Assembly (NCBI RefSeq): GCF_019112545.1
Contig: NW_025064896.1
Coordinates: 431,198-495,197, forward strand
Origin: Guyanagaster necrorhizus
Lineage: Eukaryota > Basidiomycota > Agaricomycetes > Agaricales > Physalacriaceae
Direction of reading: 5' to 3'
Length of the DNA: 64,000 nt
Under the pieces are notes generated by a model. That model was not told the DNA's origin. It searched no databases and saw only the letters and a list, made by a program, of their open reading frames with translations. Made by a program: the position numbers and the translations under genes. The stretch's first letter is position 1. Each line of letters begins with the position of its first letter. Shown here one piece after another: positions 38,536 through 49,530 of the stretch.

Positions 38536-41403
38536 ATGAATGTCACCCAAGAGCCCAAGGAGATCCCCAATGATGTCGCTCCAGCAGCCCTCTCTGAGCA
38601 TCCCCCCTCCCCAATTCTCTCAGGGATTGGAAACCATGCTCGGGACTCCTTTGATGCTGCTCGGATGGCTACAAGACCCCATGAGAGTCCTGACTCCCCC
38701 CATGACCTCCCTGAGACCCCCACTGAGTCCAACTCCAGCTCCAGCCAGTCCATCAGCAGGCTGGGGATTGATGACCCACATAGGAGGACTATACACCCCG
38801 ACTACACAAATGTCAAAATCGCCATCTCAGCAGCAGGAGATCCCTATTGACATCTCCACGTGGGCAGTGAACCTGAGGTTGGGACTGCCAGCGCAAGGGG
38901 AAGAGCAGCCCAGGACAGAATCATTCGGTGGGTATTCCCAGACTGGGACCTTATAGTCCCCTTTAATTACAATGATGCAGTACAGCAGCAGCAGCAGGAA
39001 AAAATCAGGCAAACTCAAGAAGAGCTTGCCGACTACATACGAGAAGAAGCCCAAGAGCAGTATGAAGTAGCAGAGTATGACTGACAAGGAAGAGCACAGA
39101 GGAGGCGAGAGGAAGCCAAGCGAATGGGATCGGCCTCTCCAGGGTGGTATGGACTTTGCACCGACTTGGGAACCCCTTTTAGGGAGCCCGACTCAGATAA
39201 AGACCCATGGACAGAACCTGCCAGCATTGTCAGCCAGGACGAAGCTATTAGGCAAGGGCGAAATGGGGGCACTCGGCCCCCCACTCCTGAATATCCCACC
39301 CAAACTGACACCATCTCCTCAGACACCAACTCCATCCTCGGAGCCTATGGGCTCTGAGTACCAGACAATGCCCACGTCTCTGACAGGGCTCTCCAGCAAT
39401 TCTTGGGTAGCAGGGTTGCTCAGCAGTTTCTCAACCCTGAGTTCCAACAACACTTCAACCTCTATAGCCGAGAATTGGAGGAGGAGAGAGCACATGGAGG
39501 AACACGCTACAGCCAACTCCAGAACCCATCCATCCACTGAACAAGCCTCCACAACGACTCTAGCATCGCTGGACCCAGCATCCAGAACGGTACAAGGATC
39601 CCCAGCAACCCTATGACCAGTCATGCCATCTATCTATGACTCACCCATCTATTCCCTCCTCAGGGAAGAGGACAGCAGGGACGAGAGTGATGAGGGCGAC
39701 GATGAGGACAGTGAGGGCCCCTATTCATTCTGACAGAACCTCGGGAGGGCAGGAGAAGACACCGACAAAGAAGCATTGAGAGAAGAAATGGAAAGAGAAA
39801 GGAGCAAGGAGTACTAAGGACTGTACGAGCAGAGGAGGAACTTTTTATGGCAAGACGCGCACTGGCAAGCGACATCTTTAGGACTGGAATATCGGTATGC
39901 AGAAAATACTGAAAAAGAAAGAATTTTACAGTATGCCGCAATGGAATACGCATGGAAGGAATATGGCCAGCAGTATCCAGAAGACCCGCTCGTGCTGATA
40001 CCTCTATATCAACCAAGTAACAAGCTGAGCCTACCAGCACCAATGCCGTGAACTCCATCTGTCCAGCTGAGAAGGGCAATATACATTGCCCCCTCGATCC
40101 AAAGCTGAACCAGCACTGACCCCTCAGTCCGAAGTACGGCTTTATGGCTTAACCAAACCTGAACCCAGCAGATGTAGCAACCTAAAGAAATCTGAAACCC
40201 TTGGACTGGCAAGGGGAGCCGGCTGCTTGGAGAACAACTGCCCCCAAATCAAGCTAGACCGAGCAGAAAAGGAAAGGAACCAGCACAAGACGACCCTGAG
40301 GCCGTATGCCTCAGCTTCACTATATGGGATGGGATGATTGTACAAGCTGACGAACCCAAGGGAAGTCCGGTCGCTGATGACCACTCCCTACACTCATTCT
40401 CAGGCCTGCCAGTCGAGTGGAGTCAGCCACCATTTGATGGGTGGCCAAACCCGATGGGTGCCTTACCCAATAATGCCACTGTCCTCCAATGCCGCCCTGA
40501 TCTTCTTCGAAAGCCCCACCCCTTTAAGGGGGCATCTGATGACATTGATCGATTCCTGGTAGACTGCGAACAGTACTTTGAGGTCTATATCAGGTATCTG
40601 GGGACCGACATGAACAAAGTCGCTTTCACCACCTCCTACTTGGAAGAGAAGGCCAAAACATGGTGGATACTCATTTCCTCAAACTTCCGATCCACCACAA
40701 GGGAGCACTACCGATATCCCTCCTGGCCAGTCTTCAAGCGCATACTCAATGACAAATTCATTAATCCAGCAGTACAGAAGGTACACAAACAGAAGATCAA
40801 AGAGTTCAAGATGGGAGATAAGATGGCAACAGATTACTTCGATGAGCTAGAACAGCTCACCAAATTAGCTAGAATACGGGAAGACATCGCCAATGATGGA
40901 AGAATGGTTGAGGCCCTCAAGTGAGGAGTCCCCTCTTCGTACCTCACGATGATCTCCACGATAGGCGTCAAAATATTGATGCCAATAGGATATGATGAGT
41001 GGAAGGAGAGGATCGTCAAGATGTACAAAGAGTGACAAAGGCAGAAAGTGAAAGCGCTGACCCTGCAGGAGTACACCAAGAAATCGACACTGCCAACCCC
41101 AAATAAATTGGGGCAAACTGCCAGGAAATCATCGGAATCTTCTATGGCCCCTATCTACGGAAGCCAAAAAACTGGCACTGGAACTACATACACCGGAACA
41201 GGAAAGCCGATGGACATAGATCGCATGAAGAAGGAGGGAAAGTGTTTCAATTGTAGACAGAAGGAGCATATGGCCAAGGACTGCCTGAAAAAGAAGAGAA
41301 CCTGTGAAGATATCCGAGCTCAGATAGCTGAGCTTCAGAAAGAAGACAAAGAACTCAGGAAGGAAACGAAGGTTGAGGAAGTAAAAGATGGGGCCAACCA
41401 GTG
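38536..41403 (+). pseudogene. Element D gag
   Basis: The N-terminal part (about 38536-40330) is Pro/Ser/Gln-rich and broken into overlapping frames. The capsid part is open at 40334-40921 (PHPFKGASDDIDRFLVDCEQ onward, with TWWILISSNF), stops at TGA 40922-40924, and continues through a second TGA near 41034. The nucleocapsid has one CCHC zinc knuckle, CFNCRQKEHMAKDC (about 41245-41285), followed by a Lys/Glu-rich coiled tail. Gag packages the element RNA and forms the particle. The breaks make it a pseudogene; most are single CpG-type changes. Confidence 0.85.
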
Positions 41404-44400
41404 AGTGACTCTACTGGATCAGCCAAAGGACTTCATGGTGTGCCTAGCCAAGCTGTTGAATGGACTTACACTACTTCTGTAGTTACACCTGTAAAAATGC
41501 ATTCGAATATACCAAGACCAATTCATGCACACCCCAACGAGTCACAAAAAGAAAAAACTCAAATGCCTGTGGGCCGAACAGGAGCAGAGAGCCCCTCCAG
41601 GTGGCTCAAACTATTCAAAACAGAATGGACTTGGAGAGCCATCAAAGAAGCAGTCAACATGAGCATGGCTAAAGCCATGTTATGAGGATGGATACATCAG
41701 ACAAGGATGGAAGAGGTCATGGATCAGATAGTTGAAGGGCTAAAAACCACTGAGTGAAGTCAGGCCCTTGAATGGCTAGACGAACTCAGAGGACCCTGGA
41801 AATTCATCCGGCATGCCAAGACCCCTGGCAGGGACTTGACAATCAAGATCCAGATCGAAATCCTGACTAATAAAGCAATACACTCGGTAACCGCCTTGAT
41901 CGACAGTGGATGCACTGGCAGTTCCATCAACCAAACCTTCATCCAACAAAACAAACTTCCCACTCCATCCACAGCTGCCCCGATACCTGTATACAATGCT
42001 GACAGAACAAAAAACCAGGCAGAGTCCATCATGGAATTTGTCGAACTCCACCTAACCATCAGAGACCATTCCAAATGAATCGATCTAGCTGTAACAGATC
42101 TCAGGACTAAGGAGTTGTTCCTGAGACACGACTGGCTCATTCAACACAACCCGCTTATCAACTGGAAGACTGGATGACTCACTTTCGCTCAGTGCCGATG
42201 TCGAAAGATCCCATTCGAATTGCCTGATGAAGATCTGGAGGATAGGTGAGACAAAGAGATGGAAGACGACGAGACCATCTTAGCCATCAACCTACAAAAA
42301 GAGATCCACATTCGCACAGTGCACCATGCCAACAACCTAGTGGCTAAAGCTAATGAGGGGAAGGAGGAAAGGACATTCGAACAAATGGTACTGGCATAGG
42401 CACGGGACTACAGGGATCTCTTCGAAAAAGAGAGTTTTGATGAACTCTCATGTCCAAAACCCTGGGACCATGCCATTGAGCTAGTCTCCAATGCCAACGC
42501 TAATTTAGACTGTAAAACCTATCCCCTTGGCATCCAAGAACAGCAGGAACTCGACAAGTTTCTAGATGAAAACTTGTCCAGCAGGCATATTCGACCATCA
42601 AAATCTCCGATGGCATCCCCATTCTTCTTCGTAAAGAAAAAAGATGGCAAACTCTGATCTGTCCAAGACTATTGCAAGCTAAATGAGATGATGATCAAGA
42701 ACTGGTACCCATTGCCCCTGATCTCAGAACTTATGGATAAACTTTATGGAGCCAAATATTACACTAAGCTTGATGTCTGTTGAGGGTACAATAACATTCG
42801 AATCAAGGAAGGAGATGAATGGAAGGCAGCCTTCCAAACTAACCGAGGGCTGTTTGAACCAACCGTTATGTTCTTCAGCCTCACCAACTCCCCTGCCATC
42901 TTCCAATGGATGATAAACGACATATCCAAAAATCTTATCGCCACTAGAAAGGTTACTATTTACCTAGACAACATCCTTATCATGTCCAAAACAAGGAAAG
43001 AGCATCACGACTTGATTCAACAAGTGCTTGCCCTGATGAGGAAACACAAACTATTCCTCAAGGCTGAGAAGTGTGAGTTTGAAGTACTAGAGACAGAGTA
43101 CCTCGAGGTAATCATCAGCAAGGGAAGTATTAGGATAGACCCGATTAAGGTGGCAGGGGTGGTGGAGTGGCCGACGCCAACCAAGAAGAAGGAGTTGCAA
43201 TCCTTTCTTGGGTTTACAAATTTCTACCGAAGGTTCATTTGGGACTACAGCAGAATCGTCCGCCCAATGACCCAACTCACTGGTAATGCCCTCTGGAGAT
43301 GGAGAAACCCTCAACAGCTTGCCTTTGAGGATCTAAAGTGGTGATTAGCCGAAGATGTAGTGCTTGCTATACCATCACAGGAGGGGAAATTCCATGTAGA
43401 AGCCGACTCAAATGACGGGGCCATAGACACCATACTATCACAGGAGCAAGACGGAAAATGGCATCCAGTCACCTTCCTCTCCAAAGCGTTAACCATAACA
43501 GAAAGAAATTACGAGATTTATGACAAGGAGCTGCTGGCAATAATGCTTGCTCTGGAGGAATGGCAACATTATCTCATTGGTGCCTCCGAAATCTTTGAGA
43601 TCTAGACAGACCACCAGAATCTCAGATATTTTCGTCAACCTCAGAAGTTAAATCGACAACAGGCTCGATGGGTTACTGAACTCATCCAATATCAGTATAC
43701 CCTTCATCACAAGGCCAGGGTAGCAAACAAAAAGGCTGACCTCCTATCCTGACAAGCCGACCATGACCAAGGAGGAGAGGACAACACAGGAATTATGATT
43801 CTATGCCCCGAGCACTTCCACGTAATGATCATGCTGACAGAAGAGGAAATCCATGAACAGATCAAAAGCATGACTCAAGACACCCACAAATGGGACCAAA
43901 GGATCGCCCCCTCACTAAATCACGAACAGGAAATGACAAGGGAGAAAGGGTTGATCTACTATGACAGAAGAATCTATATTCCACAGGATCACCATCTACA
44001 TGGAGAAATAATTGCCATGAGCCATGACCACACCACTGTGGGACATCCAGGCATTGCCAAAACCAAGGAGCTTGTATTACGAAACTACTGGTGGCCCAAA
44101 CTAGGAAATGACATCATAGCATACATCAAAGCATGTGAAACATGCCAAAGGGGGAAGGCTTTAACGCAGCCATGAGCAGCCCCTCTACATCTGAATGAGG
44201 TACCATCATGCCCATGGACCCACATCTCTGTCAACATGATTACTGGTCTATCCGACTGTAATGGCTATGATGCAATCCTCGTCATAGTTGATCGATTCTC
44301 AAAAGCCATCATCTTGATCACATGCTCCACAGAGTTAACCTCGGAGGGCTGGGCCAAAATCCTATGGGATAAAGTGTATGCCAAGTACGGGATGCCTCAA

Positions 44401-45291
44401 GTCATCATCTCTGATCGGGGACCCCAGTTTGTCTTAAAGTTTCTTGACGACTTGTATAAACTACTCAACATCAAGCGGAATGCATCCATGGCCTATCACC
44501 CACAGACCGATGGTCAAACTGAGCATGCAAACCAGGAGGTTGAAAAATACCTCTGACTATTCATTAATTATCAACAGGATGACTGGGTCGAATGGCTGGC
44601 ATTAGCCACTTTCCAACACAATAACTGAGTACACTCAGCTATAGGGTGGACACCATTCTTCGTCAATTATGGGTGACACCCTCATGTTGCCCAAACCACA
44701 CATCACAAAACCATGACACCTGCCTCAGAAGATTTTGCCACACAAATGGCAAAAATTCATACCGAAACAAAGAATGCCCTTGAAAAGGCCACATCGGCGA
44801 TGAAAAAACAATATGACAAACACTATCAACTAGCACACACATACAACATCAATGACAAAGTATGGCTGGATACAACAAACCTTCATTTACCTTGACCAAA
44901 ATGAAAACTGGCCAACAAACAAACTGGCCCCTTCTCAATTATCACAAAAGTCGGGGAAAGCACTTACAAACTCCATCTGCCTGTTGGATGGAAGGTCCAT
45001 AACATGTTCAACAAAACACTCCTACACCCATACATCATCCCGGCCTTCCCAAGTCAGGAACGCCCACCACCACCACCGCCAGACCTAATCGATGATGAAG
45101 AACATTATGAGATCGACTAAGTCCTCAATCATAAACTCCAAAAAGTTAAAGCACGAGGTGGTGGTATGATGACAATGGTGGATTACCTCATCAGCTGGAA
45201 GGGTTACAGCCCAGAGTCCAATCAATGGATTAACGAAAAACAAATGTCAGTGGATGAAGCCATACACAAATACAAATTATTCCTTAATTAA
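41404..45291 (+). pseudogene. Element D pol with chromodomain
   Basis: Domains in order: aspartic protease with DSGC (about 41836-42080); RT (about 42540-43340) with FFFVKKKDGKL, the palm block WGYNNIRIKEGD-like with a TGA before it, and the active site YLDN at about 42961 in place of YLDD; RNase H (about 43360-43790); integrase with an HHCC zinc region (GHPGIAKTKE, then CETCQRGK), the catalytic D-D-E residues around DRFSKA, ISDRGPQF and NQEVEKY (44290-44550); and a chromodomain at about 45100-45290 (VDYLISWKGYSPESNQW) that in chromoviruses guides insertion to H3K9-methylated chromatin. Stops include 42780-42782, 43342-43344, 43751, 44173, 44554, 44626, 44672, 44895 and 44903, almost all TGA. 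The element cannot move on its own. Confidence 0.9.
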
Positions 45292-45311
45292 GCCATCAGG
45301 ACGATGGTTTT

Positions 45312-45321
45312 AAGGAGGGGG
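45312..45321 (+). other. Polypurine tract of element D
   Basis: AAGGAGGGGG lies three bases before the 3' LTR, the expected site of plus-strand primer formation. Decayed forms of the same tract flank the LTR of copy B at 2284-2295 (minus). Confidence 0.85.
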
Positions 45322-45324
45322 TAA

Positions 45325-45763
45325 TGTTATGATTTTTTCCTATTTATTGTCTTTCACCTCTATTTATACTTAGTCAGAAGGCACTAGACTATGAGAGGGC
45401 TTAGTCAGCACAACTAGGCCATCCATCAATCATCTCGACAATCAAGCCCAATGACGATATAAACACTCCTTTTATGTATGGTAACAATACTCAAGGGCAA
45501 CAAGTACTATGGACACAGACCAACACAATTAGTAGTGATATTATTAGATTCCTCTGTATAGTATTTAAGACCGACAGCTCTCACTGGTATACCCCAGCTT
45601 CGAGCTAAAGTTTATATTCATACCATTCTACTCTCGAGCCATTCTGTGGCCTTGTGACACAATGAGCTGAAGACACATATAAGTGGATTCAGGTGATCCC
45701 TCAAAGTGCAAAGGGATGTCTGTCTATCACGTGTCCCAGATCACATGATGCTTGGGCTTAACA
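45325..45763 (+). repeat. 3' LTR of element D
   Basis: 439 bp, TGTTAT to TTAACA. It retains the CpG in AGCTTCGAGCTAA (45596-45608) that is CA in the 5' LTR and TG on the primer-binding-site strand. It is followed by the CTTTT target duplication. Confidence 0.95.
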
Positions 45764-48000
45764 CTTTTTCTCTAGATGTCTTTCCACATGCTTGGTGAAA
45801 GTGGTTGAAAACATTAAATGTCTTTCTAACCAGTAGGACTGACAAAGTCTCAGTATCAGGAGATTATTCCTGCTCCACAACAAGTCCTGCTCCAAGATAT
45901 CAAAAATAGATCTCAATATTTTCTAATGGCTATCACTTAATGTTCAACCACACTCAAATATTCACTCAGTGTGAAAAAATAAGTTGTTAAGGAGCCACTG
46001 CATCTGGATTCATTAAGCCAGCCTCATCACAAGGTGATTACTCAGAATGCCTAACTTTGCCTATGCTCAAACATATAACAGAAAAATGCACAAAGCCACA
46101 AATATTCAACAACAATTGCAAACCAAAGATAGTCATGCATTTTCATTAGCTTCAGAGATGGATACAAAGTTGTCAGTGTACTGGATATTACTCATGATTT
46201 ACAGATGGATGATATAATCACTGCCTCAGAGGAGATCTGTGGCCAGCCACTAGCATCACAACATGACTCCTATTTTCATACTCAGCCTTGAGAAGATGTT
46301 TTCAGATGCAATCCTTTGACAAAGGTTGTATCAGACTTTCAGAAGTAGCTTACTGAGCTGAACTTAGATCTGCATGAAAAAAGCTGTTTCAAATGGATTA
46401 GATGTTTCAGAGGTCAGTCTGGAAGAACTGTTGTCTTATGAGGGTTAGAAGGCCTTACTGTTTCAAACCACCATCACTCTGAGAGTCTCCTCTGATCAGC
46501 ATCCTCATTGTGAGTACTTAAGTGCTTGTTCTCAAATCATATCTACTCAAATATTTGATATAGCATGATTACTCAGACAAGATGAATGAAGTGAGAGCTC
46601 AAGGCAGTGTTAACATTGACTACACTCGCCAATAGACTCCTATCCAAGATATTTGACCATGTCAATAAGAGGGACTTACTAGTTCTTGCATGCCTTTCTT
46701 GTAGACTGAATGCTATAGCAATCCATCACTTGCTTAGTCCATGGCATGAAATCTGAAAGAAGTACAGCACATTTAGGGTGTTTCCCACTAGTGCTTCTAA
46801 TGACTTCTCTGGCCTACACTACCTTAGGCTTTCCACAGAAAAACCATACATCTGATCAATGACTCTGATGTTCACCTTCTGTTTCATAGCAGACCTTGCT
46901 GATGTCCTACAATATCACAGGAGTATCCTCTGAAAACAGCATCCTAGTCTGCACATCAACTTCCCATCCTGTACTGAGCTATATATTGCATGGACTAGCA
47001 TGCATAGTGAGGACTGAGCAAGATGCTTTCACACATTCTGTGAACAGTTTGTCAGGTTATGATGTGTGTCCTTCAAGTACAGCACTGACTGGGAATCTCC
47101 CACCTTATTCAACCTACCACCATTCACCACTCTCACTTCCATGAACATCTCTCAGAGATCTGCATCCTTCATTGACTAGCTTGTCTGCTCAGCTTATATA
47201 TCACTCCTTGAATTATTGACACTAGAACATAACTATGATTTCAAGAAACCAGGGAATGATGTCATTGTGCTACACTTCTCTCATCTTAAACAAGTAACAT
47301 TTAGCTCATGCTTGTTTACAGCAGAGAAGTTATCTTTGTTTCTCTCTTGTTATACATCAATAACAGATTTGACATTCTTCTGTGGTGAAGTCTACTCACT
47401 GTCTTCATATTTACATGCTGCTCACTTACAACTTCCACATCTGCATACTATCACTATGGGCATCCAAAATTTGAAGAATATGCTGCCCTCTATGAGGCCA
47501 AAGTCCCTCCCCAGCCTAAAATCAGTCATGATACTTGGCTGCCAGCTGTGTATTTGTGCTAAGAAATTTTGCCAGGCAATGACACTTAAACAACTGGATA
47601 TTTATCATGTTCTATATTGGATATCATGATTACCAAATGTGTCCTGTGTGCAGCTCCCATTTGAATATGAATGAGAAACCATTTCAAGACTCACTTTACC
47701 AGGCATTATGAAAATGGTGCAATGCAAGATTCAGTGACTTTGAACTTGGAGAGGATCACACTGATTTCAGTGCTGTTTCCAAATGTGAGGGAGTTCAAGG
47801 TGATGCAGGTATTGGTGGAGGATAACAGAACATTGATGAGAGAGATAAATGAGTGCTGGCCAGGGCTATGATGCATGACAATTACTACAAAATGAACAGA
47901 TACTTCAGGACAATTCTAGTTACCTATGGCACAATTTTTTGAATTACTTTTTCTAACCATGTTTTTTAAAGGCTTAATTTATGGTATTCACTGGTCTTTT
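45764..48000. other. CpG-starved decayed DNA right of element D
   Basis: This continues the decayed block interrupted by element D. CpG returns sharply near 48000. The only protein-like content is the leucine-rich fragment at 47216-47871. The rest has broken frames and no recognised identity. Confidence 0.5.
47216..47871 (+). pseudogene. Relic of a leucine-rich, possibly F-box/LRR-type, protein
   Basis: A plus frame at 47216-47629 reads regular leucine-spaced units, for example LHTITMGIQNLKNML and LPSLKSVMILGCQLC, then a stop, and the sequence resumes at about 47671-47871 (VTLNLERITLISVLFPNVRE). The spacing resembles the LRR part of basidiomycete F-box proteins, a large gene family, but no F-box is seen upstream. 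CpG is depleted as in the neighbouring transposons, so the gene has been silenced and decayed together with them. The assignment is tentative. Confidence 0.4.
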
Positions 48001-48495
48001 GTGAGCGGTGCACTCTACTGTGTCTGCCCTCAATGCTGTATCTAGCAGGGTGATCCTTGCTGCCGGACCCATGATGAAAGGCTAACATTGTGTGATTGAG
48101 TTACAATCACTTAAAAATATTTCTCACTGGAAATACGAAACGTGTTCCCTGAATTTCTGGGCTAGATTGCGCCAACAATAGCTTCACTGACTACCGTCAT
48201 GACGAAGAAAATTGCACTGCATCAGATCATGGATAGTTCTAATTCTGAGAGTGATGATGACTCCTAGACGGAGAGAACTTGAAATAAAGGTTAAGCCCCT
48301 AGAAAGATGCTCTAATATGATAGCGTACCATAAAGGCAAGCCTATGTGACAAGGCCAGCAAGTTCTACCACATCACTTTGCATGGGTATGATTAAAGACT
48401 GAATAAAGGATGCACGGCGAGTATGAAGAGACCCCTCTGATCAATTGGCTCAAATTTGTTATTGATATTGATTTAAAAAAAGTAGTGACGTAGGA

Positions 48496-48740
48496 TCAGA
48501 TAGTCCTTTCGAGTGTCACGACATCGGAATAGTGTTCGAGATGGACATGAGAAATATTGAACTCGCGAATCCCAGCCTTGAGGTACTTGGTGCTAACGAG
48601 AAACTCCATGAGGTTGAGGATCCAAGGAGAAGCAAAGGGAGAATCCTACGAAACGAGTTAGAAAGCAAAAAAGATATGGGTTCATGTGACATACATAGCA
48701 TTCGGTGAAGACATGAATGTCAACCGACCCCCGCAGAAGA
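48496..48740 (-). CDS. Unrecognised gene, C-terminal exons
   Basis: Two exons join in frame over a 50-bp GT-AG intron (48646-48695): VDIHVFTECY then DSPFASPWILNLMEFLVSTK and IREFNISHVHLEHYSDVV to a TGA at 48496. The upstream exon runs to about 48740, where the frame closes, and another intron may precede it. The protein-like composition, normal CpG and clean splice suggest a real gene or a recent fragment. No family is recognised and no start could be set. Confidence 0.4.
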
Positions 48741-49071
48741 TCTCAGAGGAACAGTCGTCGATAGTACTCTCATTATAAGAACAGTGTTCTAGTGGACTCT
48801 TGGTGATCCAGTCAGCGCACCTGTCACGTACAAGAGGACTTGAGCTTCAGCTGAGTGCGAAGGCCCGCGACAAATTGCAGTAGGTATGGATACAAGATGC
48901 TGAGATCATCAAATCACCATCGGTAAGTCCCAGGTAAACGCATATCAGCGGATATAAGCAAATTTGCGGAAATGCAGGTCTATACAACGTCAGAAATGCA
49001 GCATAAGTAGGAAACTACAAGTATGCTTCTCTTGTCAAAACTCTCTACTTCATCTCTCATCAACACTACGA

Positions 49072-49242
49072 ATGGCATTTATCCAAATTGACGAGCTCAG
49101 AGAGTCCACCACCATCACGGTGCTCACCGTTGGCAACAGCATCCTCTATTACCTCATCATTGCTACCAAACTGGTCATTTTCTGCTCACTAATTAAGAAC
49201 TGTAGACGTCGAGGAATCCAGAAGCAACAAAATCGAGCCTAG
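49072..49242 (+). CDS. Possible 56-residue single-span membrane peptide
   Basis: The frame MAFIQIDELREST is followed by one hydrophobic segment (ITVLTVGNSILYYLIIATKL, residues about 14-33) and a basic tail (CRRRGIQKQQNRA). The frame stays open to about 48964 upstream, so this may be the last exon of a longer gene. No family is recognised. Confidence 0.25.
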   Translation: MAFIQIDELRESTTITVLTVGNSILYYLIIATKLVIFCSLIKNCRRRGIQKQQNRA

Positions 49243-49340
49243 TACTCTGTCAATCGTACTTTTAGTTCTTCTTGGTCTTTTTTTCTGTAGAGCGTTACAC
49301 TATGTGCATGGCGGAGGGCAACCAACTATGCTGGTCCCAT

Positions 49341-49530
49341 GTTCTTCTTGGTCTTAAAAGTGAGTTTGGAATGCTGTTCTCATTCTGAAAAGAAATAAAA
49401 AAAGAAGTTTTGTAGATATGCCTCGGTATTCAAACTGTGGTTCCCTTGGTCGACTACAATATATGCGCGTGAGGCACGAGCATGAACGGCGATCCTTCAC
49501 TAAGCCAGCTGGGGGCATGACGACGACTTC
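49341..49530. repeat. Dispersed repeat R1, CpG-retaining copy
   Basis: The sister of 36089-36276. CpGs are mostly intact here (cctcgg, gtcgac, gcgcgtg, aacggcgat). In the shared minus frame this copy has TAG and TGA where the decayed copy has two Trp codons, so neither encodes a full protein. About 75 bp to the left, a second ttcttcttggtctt motif occurs near 49265. Confidence 0.75.

Larger units (their letters stand above)
37663..45763 (+). mobile_element. Ty3/gypsy chromovirus element D, structurally complete, coding-dead
   Basis: 8101 bp, with 439-bp LTRs at both ends and a perfect 5-bp target duplication CTTTT (37658-37662 and 45764-45768). The order is LTR, primer-binding site, gag, protease, RT, RNase H, integrase, chromodomain, polypurine tract, LTR, the order of Ty3/gypsy chromoviruses. 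Pol is interrupted by about a dozen or more stops, nearly all TGA. The RT box is YLDN. It inserted into already repeat-like DNA. It is the reference for relic copies A, B and C and for the solo LTR. Confidence 0.95.

Noticed and set aside
38536..39620. Overlapping long frames on both strands as separate host genes
   Set aside because: They lie inside the gag N-terminal region of element D, are Pro/Ser-rich low-complexity and overlap each other in several frames.
40922..44905. In-frame TGA codons in element D as evidence for TGA reassignment or programmed readthrough
   Set aside because: Host genes in the window end at TGA, TAA and TAG normally, and relic copies show Arg, Cys or His at many of the same columns. 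CpG decay explains the pattern.
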